In this document: one piece after another, positions 36,961 to 47,333 of the stretch
How the letters are laid out: each line of letters starts with the position of its first letter
Numbering within the stretch: position 1 is the stretch's first letter
Assembly (NCBI GenBank): GCA_905147135.1
Contig: LR990044.1
Coordinates: forward strand, 17,302,122 to 17,366,121
DNA from: Blastobasis lacticolella
Lineage: Eukaryota > Arthropoda > Insecta > Lepidoptera > Blastobasidae
Direction of reading: 5' to 3'
DNA length: 64,000 bases
The notes under the pieces: model-generated
Databases searched by the model: none
Told to the model about the DNA's origin: nothing
The model's input: only the letters and a program-made list of their open reading frames with translations
Position numbers and translations under genes: made by a program

Positions 36961-37226
36961 GTGCGCATTATCATTGATGCGTGTATCAATGTAAAAAAAA
37001 TATACTTTATTTACTCCCAGTAATTTACAATTCACATTATGCTAATTTCTTAGATATAATAATTGTGGGAGACTGATGCCTAAGTTAATTTAAGGTTCAA
37101 TTGTTTTAAATATAAATATTATAATTAAACAATACTCTAAATTAATAATTATTTATAAAGTACCACTTTTCATGCGCTGCTTCACCCAAAAGGATAAATG
37201 TAAAAGAAATAGTTAGTGGTACGTAT

Positions 37227-37475
37227 AAGTTATCTTATTGCTTCATCAGCCGTAAGAGGCCCACGGCTGAGCATAAGCATCCCCCAGAGATCTCCATAAA
37301 GGGTATTGCGCCTTCCGCATTTATAGGCCATATGTTCTGCGAGGCAATCTTTCGCAATAGTTCGCTTGCGGATCTCCTCATTCCTGATTCGATCGCGCAA
37401 TGACACTCCAAGGATAGCCCTAGCCATCGCCCTTTGGGCAACAGTGAGTTTTCTTACAAGGCCCACAGTAAGCCA
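37227..37475 (-). mobile_element. RTE 3' fragment with internal deletion
   Basis: The minus strand reads GLVRKLTVAQRAMARAILGV then [19 protein letters not shown], and jumps to the final tail near 37300. Truncated and deleted copy. Confidence 0.75.
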
Positions 37476-37778
37476 TAAAAAAAATATGAAGAAATCTTAC
37501 TTTTTTGTATCGAAATAAAAATCGAGATTTAGTTTTAAAAGCCATTGGCAAAGATTAGGTTTCTCGTCTCGGGATATCTATCTTAATCTTGGGACAAGTT
37601 CGGGCATAATCTCGTTTGCATTCTTTTTCCAAGGAACGTCATCAACTGACGTTACGCGGAAGAAAATGCTCACTGCCCCGCGCCCCGCAACCCCGCGTTC
37701 ATCACTGAAAAATCACCCACCCACCTACCTCACCTACCGGAGGCGATATACCAGTTAAGTTGTCGACCTATATAGAGT

Positions 37779-38386
37779 AAGATCCCAAAGCGATCAGACA
37801 TAACTTATTTTCACATGGATGAAACCTTAAGTTCTCAGTAGCGTCTCGTGTACTTTAAATACCTGCGTGTTTGTGGAGCTTGCCCTGTGACACCTGGACG
37901 GGGAAGGGGAACCAAGTTGCTATGGACGTCTCACTCGCTCTCAAATGCTCTCGCGCTCGCACTCCCGGCTGAATAATTTTTGTGTTTAGGGGATGTTTGG
38001 TCACTCAGATTTGTCTGACTGATGAAATATAACTTTGTGATAGTTACTTTAATAACATATGTAAAAGTCAGAAATTTAAAAATAAGTAAAGTTTATTTAT
38101 TTTTTGTTGAGCTTTAAAGCGTCTGACAAAAGTTCTGGCCCATGAAAAGTGTCTGAGACCTATGATACTAGTTCAGAATAATGTTCTACAAAGTATATAT
38201 AAAAAATTGCCATACAAATTTAAGTTAAATAACTTATTTTTAGTTACCTTTCTCACCTGGTACCTGCCCAGGTGTCACAGGGCAAGCTCCACAAACACGC
38301 AGGTATTTAAAGTACACGAGACGCTACTGAGAACCTAAAGTTTCATCCATGTGAAAATAAGTTATGTACGATCGCTCTGGGATCTT
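37779..38386. mobile_element. foldback element with ~119-bp terminal inverted repeats
   Basis: Left arm 37779-37897 and right arm 38268-38386 are inverted near-identical copies, from AAGATCCCA to CTGTGACACCTGG. The ~370 bp between them has no coding content. No clean target duplication was recognised, so the superfamily is unassigned. Confidence 0.75.
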
Positions 38387-38504
38387 GGACTAATAGTGGA
38401 GTGCGTCGATGTGGACGACTACAATAACAGGCTCGTGGAAACTGTAATATGTCAATGTTCTTTAAAACCTACAGAACCAAAAAAATATCTGACGTCGGCG
38501 CGAA

Positions 38505-39277
38505 ATGACTCTGCAGCACGGGCGTAGCCAGGTTTTAGTTTCAAGAACATATAAATATCGATCACTACCTCCCCCCTTAAACTATGGGGTAATCGTAATA
38601 AAAGTAACTGAAAACGAAAAATAAGCGTACGTAGCGAGCTCGAAATTTTTCCAATTTTGGCTCAATGGACTCGGGTTGAACATTATACCTAAATATAACA
38701 AAAACCAATGACTGAGTGTGCAGCGACTTAGCGACTTCGGTTCGGACTTTTTGATATACCTACATATTGGCTCTTTATTTCCGAAGTAAGTTCGCGGCGC
38801 GATTGGTATGAATAATTAATAAATGAACGAAAGCCCCCTGAGCGCCCCTCGTTACGCCCATGCTCTGCAGTGTTCTGATGACGTTTCTCAGATTAGACGG
38901 CTTAAAAGACATATCTCCAAGTCTCTGACTCGCGACATTCGTCGCTTCAATTTTACAAATATTGAGATGGCGATTCTGTCGATTTGACAGAGCCAGCTTA
39001 CGAGACTGACAACGGATGACGTCAGAGGTGTTTCGAGGTTCGAGGTTCCGAGGGAAGTCCAGAGGATCTATGGACATTTATACACGACAACACGGACACC
39101 TGTTACCAGTATAGCAAATGACCCCAGAGCCAAGTTAAACAACATTTTTGACGATAACGTTAAGAAAACGTTCTCGAAAGTCGTTAAGGTCGTATCTAAC
39201 CTATCAATAAATGCTGTTAACGCAATAAGGAAAAGGGTTGAGATTGTTAGCCTCATTACGGGTGTCATCCTGACACA
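38505..39277 (+). pseudogene. unrecognised ORF split by a hAT MITE
   Basis: ATG at 38505 opens a frame that is interrupted by the MITE at 38517-38862 and resumes as SDDVSQIRRLKRHISKSLTR from 38873. It has one in-frame TGA near 38988, then continues (RLTTDDVRGV, DPRAKLNNIFDDNVKKTFSK, INAVNAIRKRVEIVSLI) to 39277, where a GTAAGT follows the codon for Gln, as at an exon end. About 135 codons remain after the MITE. The residue pattern (alternating basic and hydrophobic, no repeats) looks coding-derived. I do not recognise the family. It could be a host pseudogene or an old captured gene. Plus strand, unlike the array genes. Confidence 0.45.
38517..38862. mobile_element. hAT-type MITE, 8-bp target duplication
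   Basis: Ends CACGGGCGTAGCCAGG and (complement of right end) CATGGGCGTAACGAGG, flanked by perfect CTCTGCAG copies (38509-38516 and 38863-38870). An 8-bp duplication with CA...TG ends and a GGGCGTAGC core is typical of hAT non-autonomous elements. Confidence 0.85.
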
Positions 39278-40020
39278 GGTAAGTAAAATTAATATATTGC
39301 ATTTTATTGAGGGCAGCTACAGGGGCTATTTCTTACCGCCAAATAGTATTGTAAATAGTTTTTGGGACTCCTCCCTTACTATTTTACTCACAAAAAATTG
39401 AGTTCACAATCTGCATTTAACGTATCAGTAAAGAGTGATCAATGCAATAACGAAAAGGGCGTTTTTGTCAGCCACCTTTGGTTATGACGCGGTGGCCAGC
39501 AGTAAGGGCTGTCTGTCGTAACCACATAGTATTGTGGATAGTCTGTGGACTATTCCTTCACTTTCTGTTCTCAGTATTAAGTAAGATTGCATTATCAAAC
39601 AATAACTAATTGTGACACTCTCGTATGCTACGTGTGTCATCAATGACATAGCACCGAAGACTTCTACATATAGCACCAACAACAATTTTACTTTAATATC
39701 ACTTGGCGTGATATCATGGGACTTGTGGGCAGGTACAAGGACTGGCTCTTGCCGTCAAAAAGTGTTATGAAACATTTTACAAGAATTCCCAAATATTACG
39801 TACACTGTAGTCAAATTGCACCTTAAATAAATTTGATACGCTACCCATCAGCCGCAGCCCAAAACAGTTACATGTGGAAAAGCAATTCGTTCCATATCTA
39901 TAGGTGTTATTTTTACAAAAAATTTTTGTTTGTGTGTCCCACAGTATATACTTTCAAGCAATTGTTGTGGATAGCTTTCGGGGCTCCTTCTCCACTGTCA
40001 TGAGTACTTGTATAAGACCT
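39278..40020. other. no gene recognised
   Basis: Contains loosely similar stretches around ATAGTATTGT.AATAGT.T.TGG.ACT at about 39345, 39525 and 39970, suggesting old internal duplication. No open frame of note. Confidence 0.3.
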
Positions 40021-40279
40021 ACTTATTGAGTGACGTCACGGACGTTGTTGCTAGTTATTCATACGCTCCGCATTCATTGAGGTTTTAAAAATAACAAAGT
40101 TGATAATTTAATATAAATTTATTCTGGAAATATAAGTTGATAAAGACTATTCAGTGGTGATAAGTGGTAATATTACACAAAATCAAGAACATCTAATATA
40201 GTGCAGTGCATTGACCTTACTGCGAGTACCCACTAGTGTAAATCACTAGTAGATACCTGCATAACAGCTGCTGTTTACA

Positions 40280-40912
40280 TTATATAAGTGAAAAGTACAT
40301 TGGATAAGTTTATAACTAGCATAGCTTTAAAGTGTAATGCGTGTGGCAGGTTCTTGTCCACGCCGGAGGTGGTGGCATATCCTGGTAGCCTGCACACAAA
40401 CCACCGGGAGTGTGTCGAAGAAGGTGTCGGGATAAAATGCCGCAAATGGCCAGCACACCGGTTCAACAGGGGGCACTAGTTAAGTCCATAGTGGAAACCA
40501 TGGACACCACTGCGCTGGATATTACTACGTCGTCGAAGGTCACGGCGTATATGGACACCAGAGTTAACGACGCGCAAAGGTCGTTACTGCGGGAGCTGCG
40601 CTTGTTGCGGAACGAAATCCGTGAGGTGCGACAGGAGTTCCCGAAGTGGTGGAGCTCAAGCCGCCGGTAGACCCGTACAATAGTTGAGTGGAAGCTGTGG
40701 AGGCTCGGATGAACGCCTTGAGAAGCGGGTTGAGGAAAAGGTAGCCGAAGTTGCATATTGCATCCAAACGCTAGAGAACACCGTTGCCCGACTTAGGCTC
40801 GACTTAATGGACCGCGAGAAGAACGTCCTAGGAAACGACGTGGATACAAGTGGGATTCCCGAAACCAGCGAGAAAAACGTAGTGCACGTCGTGCTAGGGT
40901 GTGCGCAGTAAT
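40280..40912 (+). mobile_element. LINE ORF1 fragment
   Basis: Three plus-strand frames in succession. FITSIALKCNACGRFL...C with Cys/His residues suggesting a zinc-binding N-terminus. Then a coiled coil (NDAQRSLLRELRLLRNEIRE). Then CIQTLENTVARLRLDLMDRE with VDTSGIPETSEKNVVHVVLG, the conserved ORF1 core of several insect LINEs. Two frame breaks. RT is absent, so this is an unusual 5'-only relic. Confidence 0.65.
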
Positions 40913-41678
40913 CATAATTATATGAGGCTTCCGGAGAGATTAGTAACCCACCCTATATCTAGTAGAGATTCCCAACTTGAAGTATTGTAAAATATTACTA
41001 AGCGCTAAACTCTCTCCGGACGAAGACGAAGTGTCAAACGATGAACGAATTAAACCTCTCGCCTATTGATTTCAGGATACTTTTGGTTACTGTTACTGTT
41101 GTGTTGCTTCTCATTTCTTAAATTTAATTTTATGAGAGATTTTTATTGTTATCCTAATCAAGGGATAACATGTTTCTTCTCTTGTAAGTTTATTATTCAA
41201 GTATATGTGGCGATGCCCCTGGTTTTGCTAATATCTCTAGGCAGCGGGACCATTTACGAGTACTATTAGGTGGTTTGCTTGCGTGTTTGCGTACCATAAC
41301 CGTGATATAACAAAAAACCCTACAACCAGGAGGTTGTAAGAAGAAGGACAACAAAAGGATGACAATACCAGATTTATTTTAAATGAAGAGCTGGCACTAT
41401 ACAACACGACATAGTCTTGCTTCTAGTCAAAATATATATTTCTTTAATCTCGAGGTTCTAGGCCCGCTGAATACGAACCTCTAACATTCTTCTTATTGAA
41501 ACGGCCTAAAATTGTGTTAAAACAGCAGTAAAAGTTCGTGGTTTTGATCATAACCGCATAATTACTATGTAATTGTACTATTTTTTTCGAAACCATTTCT
41601 GTTTTTTGCTGCTCCTGTATAATTTTATTTCATGTAATTATGCCGTTTTGTTCGCTAGCTCCACAAATGTTAGTATTA
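40913..41678. other. 3' flank of B2, no gene recognised
   Basis: AT-rich sequence downstream of gene B2. No AATAAA close to the B2 stop was noted. Short open frames only. Confidence 0.3.
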
Positions 41679-44600
41679 CTAAATCTTAGTTACAGTCGCA
41701 TATAACAGGTGACACATAATGTTGCCCTTTCTGGATAAACTGTATGATTTGATTTCGAATTTTCCGTAGAAAAATGAACTCCCTAAGAAAGCTCTTCCTA
41801 ATTCTGAATAATTTATCTCGAATATGTATGTACCCTGAAAGTAAAACAGAAGGATCATTAAGAAAGTGTTTGAGAATAATACTTCTTTTTGCTTTCTCTA
41901 TTGCCCACTCAAACACCTGCGGAGTCATATTTTTTTATACTACATCTCCATAAGTACACGAATGGCATTCAAATCTACTTTTTTAGCCTAATTGAAGCCG
42001 TCGTCTATAACATCTACAATTGTACTTAGGTTTTGCTGTTACAAAAATGCAATACCGCTTATTCGTTTACACTAACAACTCTAGACGATATGTGAGACAT
42101 ATCTTCAGCGCTGGCTGCGACATCCTTAAACCTGAAACAAATGTAGGTTGGTGACAGAAATAGATAACGCGATGGATGGACTTACGCTTGCTTGACGGAA
42201 ACCTACCAACATGTTATCAGGTGGAAGGACACTGTCAAGCCGAAGGAGTCCAAGTAGATGAGTGCCGCCGCCTTATCCCTTTCTGCCGCCAAGCAATTAT
42301 GCTAGCATTATTGTCTTCCCGTTTGAAGGATATGTAGTCCCTTCCCTTAGGTACAAATATGGCCCGGATAATTCACTTCCGGAAACCAGCGCCATCTTTT
42401 AGTATGTTATTAAGTATGTTGTTCTGAATTAAATACAGCCGGACGACAATCTCTAAAGTGCTTGGTTCTCCAGCTGTGACGCCGTCAAAATGGCAGTGCA
42501 GCCGCGTTTTGAAATTTGTATTGTGAAACGAGTGTAGATATTGCACGTAGAATAATGTTTGGGTATCAAACTTCGCAGAATAAAGAGTACTACAATATTA
42601 ATTTAACACACAATCGTGTAAATATGATGGTTTCAGAGATATTTAAGATTATATTAAAATTTGAAAAACAATATGTTCGTTTTTTTTTTTAACAATTTAT
42701 CGACAACTCTTGAGCAAAATAAAATACTAATTACACATTATTAGGCTAGACAAAACTATTTGGCATCCGCTTAGAACGGGACCGGGATGAATACGTATTG
42801 CATTTGAAATGAAAGGAAAAAAGTAAAAAGAGGTCCACCCGGACGAAGCAAGTACGGTATACAAGGATTATATACACTTAACGACTATGACCGCAGCTGG
42901 ACCACATTCAGCAGGAAATATCACGGAAACTATTGAACTGTGGTTTTTGGAGCACAAATCGACACAAAATTATGGCATATTTTGAAAGATATTTGAAGTC
43001 AGTGGAGTCACGGACATTTGTAGCTTTACTATAAATACAATATAATATACCAAATACATATCGAAACTATACATGAACTGTAATAAAGTAACCTCACCTT
43101 TTCCACCACACAAGTTTTGGTTCTGAGCACACTCTGAATAAGGTTTGCAATGATAAAATGTTGACACGGCTTTTTGTGGCTATGTTTGTATAGTAATCTT
43201 TTACGGCCACCGTTTATGGAATATACCATAATTCTCATCTGAAATTGAATTATCAGCGTATAATTTAAAATTAGGGTATTCATAGCAGTAGCATATTTAG
43301 TAGCAGTTACTGATAGCAGTAGTCAGAAACCCTTTCAGTGTCTATCGAAACTGCGACATGAGAGGTTGATACCTCACACGACAGACTTCTATACACTAAC
43401 CTATATAATTAATTAAATTATGATGATAGATTTTTAGGTGTACAAGTAATGCATAGTACAAAAGCACAGGTAAGTATTCGCGTCGTTAGAAAGAAGATAT
43501 AATGTAAATAAAAAAACGAATATTTTACTTATTTTTTTTTATTACAATTCAAAATTATGTTCGTTTTCTTTTACATTGATTACAGTTAATCAAAATAAAT
43601 AAAGGTTCTTGCAATAATCTTGTCATTTAAAATTTGGACGCTGAATATTCATTTTTTAAATTGAAATTGACAAGGAATATTCAGAAATAATTAGACTAGA
43701 GATTCAAAGATTTTTAATTTTTTAACGAAATGATCCTGGCAGTGATAATCAGATCAACAACAAAAGGGTTAAAAATGTTTAAACTACTTACGGGGTTTGT
43801 GAGGGTAACACAGGAATGATAGCCCTAGTAGTAACTGCTTAGCATCAAGGAGGCCGTAAGCTTGTTTTAATTAGTGGTATGAAAAAGCGGCGTCATGGGG
43901 TTAGAAAATTGTTACACGAATGGATCATTTTAACAATATATTTAACCTAGGATATTTTCGTATGTTTTAAGGAATCATAATGCATTTTTTCTGATTGTAT
44001 TTCGTAAAACTACGAAAAACCATACTCGGCATTAAAACAATTGCTTAATCACTGTAATAAAGGTTTTAAAAAGGCGCTGAACATGTACATGTATTGTAAA
44101 AAATTAAAATCTAAGAATGAAAATAAATATGGAGAATAATAATAATAATAATGTATGAACTCATGAACATTTAGGATTATTACCAAATCTAGAATGAGCC
44201 ATGATAGCACAAATAATAACGAACAACAATTAAAATATTAAACTAACTTAACTGGTACAATGAAAAAATAAGAAATACTATGGTCGAAAATTAAAGAGGA
44301 CGATATTTCAACAAAGGTCGCTTGTCATAACAAGCCACATTGTAACCCCTGAGTTTATCAATTTCTAAAATGGGTACGAATGTCAATCCAAGCACCCTAT
44401 AGCCTCTGAGTTTGGCAACTATCCCAATTTTCCGGATATTGTTGAAACAAGCTGTGATTGGGCCTCTGAGTTTGTTAACTGAACCTTCGGTCAGAACAAG
44501 CTTAGAAATATTACCTAAGCCTCTGGAAGGAATATAAGCCTAGGAATTTGTATTATTATATTATTATTTGTTGATACAGCTATATGTTAACGTGCAATGT

Positions 44601-46554
44601 AATGTTAATATGCAGCGAATGGTTTGAATGTTTAATAAAACTATACTATGTTTTCAAATAAAGGGAACCGAGCACGAGCTGCTCGTCAGTATGGCCGTGA
44701 TAGCGCATTTGAAAAACTACACATGCAGCCCTGGCGAGCGGCCACACAGAAAAGGCGCAGACACATCGCGGACGGGGCACAGACGGGACGCGGACGCGAC
44801 TTTAAACATACAAAAAAGACAGGGCATGGACGCGGGGCCGTCGCGGACCAGTCAAAAGCGTAGGCAAGACAAGGACAGCATACGCTGCGGGCGAGGCCCG
44901 GCTCCCCGCGCCCCGTCCGCACCCCCGCTCTCGCCCGCGGCGCGCCCGTGCCTCGTCTTTTCTGTTTGTTTTGCGTCGCGACATTTCTATACATTTTATA
45001 TGAAAGTGAATTGAACGGGCGCCGCGTCTGCGACGTGTCTGCGTCTTACGTTTTTTCTGTGTGGCCGCTCGCGTGCCGCGGGCGAGAGCGGGACGTACAA
45101 AACATACAGAAAAGACAGGGCGCGGACAGGGCGCGGTCGCGTCGCAGACACGACTTAAAACACACAGTAAGGACGGGGCGCGGGCGCGCCGCGGGCGAGA
45201 GCGGGGGTGCGGGCGGGGCGTGGGAGCCGGGCCTTGCTCGCAGCGCTTGCTGTCCTTGTCTTGCCTACGCTCTTGACTGGTCTGCGACGGCGCCGCGTCC
45301 GTGCCCTGTCTTTTCTGTATGTTTTAAGTCGCGTCCGCGTCCCGTCTGTGCCCTGTCCGCGACGTGTCTGCGTCTTTTCTGTGTGGCCGCTCGCCTACGT
45401 CTTTTCTGTGTGGCCCCTCGCCTGCACGTGCAGCTAACACCTGCGCACACCTGCACTTGTTTACATTGTGGTGAAGTGGGGGTAGAACCTTTATGAGCGA
45501 GAAGTCCGGACGTGTTAGGACATTTCGTGTTCAGCTACAGTCGTGCTCAGACCTACGTATTCTTCTTCATAAGTTAAATCAGTGATTTCTGTTAATCGTT
45601 TAATTAAGCATCTGCTAAAGTGATAATTGTTAATGTTTGATATCTTCTTTGTACTAAAGTAAAAATATAACATTGGTTTATAAATAAATAAATAACCGTA
45701 AACTAATTCACACAGCGCCATCTAGCCCCAAACTAAGCAAAGCTTATACTATGGGTGCTAGCTAACTGATATACTACTTATATACTTTTAAATACATACT
45801 TTTTACACATAGAACACCCAGACTCGTAACAGAAATTAAAATTCATCATTTAAGTTTCTGCCCGGCCGGGAATCGAACCCGGGACCTCTTGCGTGGCTGA
45901 CTGGCATGTTGACCACTGAACCACTCAGGTCATTTAAAATGAGTCATCGTTTAACTGGTGCTTTGCGACGCCCCTTATCCCTGACGGACAGGCAAATCCC
46001 ACCACTTGGCCTGAGCCGCCCAAAAAACTCTTACAGGTGTATTTACTAACCTCATCCAGAGCGGCTCTCTCTAAATATGATAAATTGTATCTCCCAATTT
46101 GAGGACAAGTTCCACTTTCGTCAACTGTCAACTTGCCGATCGCTACGTCATGGGATTTTGGTCCAGTACAAGTAGTCACATTGTAGAATACTATACTGTA
46201 AGGCCCCTATGTACAAGTAAATACATAAATAAAATTCTTTATCTATTTAAACAATATGGGCTTAAGGCAGCGGCTGAAATTGCATTCTACATACTACTAC
46301 TTACGAAACGATAAAATAAATAAATATAAATAAATAAATTTGACTAGACTTACAGTTAAATTTGTTTTAAATAAAAAAACAAAAGCTTCACAAAATTAAT
46401 AAAAAAAATTCAACCATTAAATAAATAATTAAAATAGCAGGACCAAAAATAATCTTACGTAAATTGCTGAATCATTCGGTTTTGCAAAATCCAATACATA
46501 ACCGTAGGTGTTTTTGAGCATTAGCAAAAAAATAAAAACAAACTTCCACGTCAT
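41679..46554 (-). CDS. gene B2: secreted ML/DUF1091-like protein, 4 exons, 182 aa
   Basis: Exons: 46459-46554, 46051-46206, 43098-43238 and 41679-41834 (stop included). All junctions phase 0; donors GTAAGA, GTTAGT and GTGAGG, acceptors TAG, CAG and CAG. Exon 1 is a signal peptide (MTWKFVFIFLLMLKNTYGYV). Exon 2 starts GPYSIVFYNVTTCTGPKSHD. Exon 3 starts MRIMVYSINGGRKRLLYKHS and has KPCQHF and TKTCVVEK. Exon 4 starts GTYIFEINYSELGRAFLG and ends CHLLYATVTKI. Five mature cysteines in the same positions as B1, its closest relative in exons 1-3. Intron 1 is compact (252 bp). Intron 2 (2.8 kb) holds a GC-rich inverted repeat and a SINE. No frame damage. Confidence 0.87.
41835..43097. other. B2 intron 3, no repeat recognised
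   Basis: AT-rich intron. The sequence just downstream of exon 3 (43007-43060, CACGGACATTTGTAGCTTTA) is homologous to B1 at 34535-34560 (CGCGGACATTTGCAGCTTTA), so intron sequence also descends from the duplication. Confidence 0.45.
43240..44730. other. B2 intron 2, AT-rich part
   Basis: No gene or named repeat seen. 44345-44510 has four spaced copies of CCTCTGAGTTT / CCCTGAGTTT, a weak tandem motif. Confidence 0.35.
44733..45395. repeat. GC-rich long inverted repeat (2 x 224 bp)
   Basis: Left arm 44733-44956 (GGCGAGCGGCCACACAG to the GCCCGTGCC side) and right arm 45172-45395 are inverted near-identical copies. The 215-bp spacer and the right flank contain more partial copies of CTTTTCTGTGTGGCC. 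Base composition is strikingly GC-rich against an AT-rich surround. The long Arg/Ala-rich frames on both strands are by-products. Located in B2 intron 2. Class unknown. Confidence 0.8.
45676..45936 (-). mobile_element. tRNA-derived SINE
   Basis: In minus orientation a tRNA-like head (45861-45932) has an A-box-like TGGTTCAGTGGTCAA and a B-box GGTTCGATTCC inside a CCGGG/CCCGG T-stem. This is followed by an unrelated body and a (TTTA)n tail at 45676-45692. The acceptor stem pairs poorly, so it is not a functional tRNA gene. Located in B2 intron 2. Confidence 0.7.
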
Positions 46555-46627
46555 ATTCGCTGTAGTTTCCACAATAAAAATGCAACAATGTATAATAGTT
46601 TATGTTACAATAGTAAAAACATCAACA

Positions 46628-46647
46628 TCAATTTAAAATCACTTAGT
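46628..46647 (-). promoter_or_regulatory. conserved upstream block of B2
   Basis: TCAATTTAAAATCACTTAGT, 74 bp from the B2 start codon. See the B1 counterpart at 36941-36960, which has the same spacing and one base difference. Confidence 0.5.
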
Positions 46648-46659
46648 AACCAGCCACTG

Positions 46660-47333
46660 AATAGTAATTAATGAAAATTACTTTGTTTTGTATGTTGTTT
46701 CACTTCAAGGTGAAACACCAAACCCAAATTGTATTTGTCTATTTGCAAATTATTCGCCTGTATGTGCAGGTCTTCTCTTAATGTTTCTATCATCTTAAGA
46801 GCATCGGTTAGTATTATACCGTTGCGTGGTTTAGGTGCTAGCAGATTTACACACAGACAAGACAGATAGACAGGCAGATACGAAAAGAGACTTTATTTTA
46901 TACTAGCGACCCTTAATTTAGTCTAATGGTGTCCTACCCCTACCCTACCCATACCACCCTACCCCAGCGCTGTAATCAGTCAAATTGTAAATCTGTTCTT
47001 TTTTTAATTTATCTCATTTGAAATTGAGTCTTAACTATAAAGCAGCTCTTTTTTATGCAGTCTAAATTTTATCTGCCTCCTGTTGACTTAACGCAATTAG
47101 AGGTACTCAAAACTCTACACTTATTTTAATAAGGAAAATAAATAAAAAGAAAACTACTTAATTTTTTTACAGAGGGCTATTTAATATTTTGCATGGTACA
47201 TTATTTTAAACAATGGTAATTTTAAAAGTTTGAATACTTAAAGTTAAAAAGGCTTGTAGCAAGTACTGAAAACATGTTAAATTTATTGTCAAAAGAGCAA
47301 AGAAAAATCGAGGGATTTCAAATTTTGTCAGGG
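46660..47333. other. spacer between A2 and B2
   Basis: About 780 bp separate the B2 start codon from the A2 stop. 46793-46820 holds a short piece of the repeat at 36085-36405 (GAGCATCGGTTAGTATT). 46925-46970 is a CCCTACCC-type low-complexity stretch. No gene. Confidence 0.45.

Noticed and set aside
44628..45496. Arg/Ala-rich open frames up to 182 codons
   Set aside because: Artefacts of a GC-rich inverted repeat in which stop codons are rare on both strands.
45861..45932. Possible tRNA gene on the minus strand
   Set aside because: A and B boxes are present but the acceptor stem pairs poorly, and the sequence runs on into a body with a (TTTA)n tail, so it is a SINE head.
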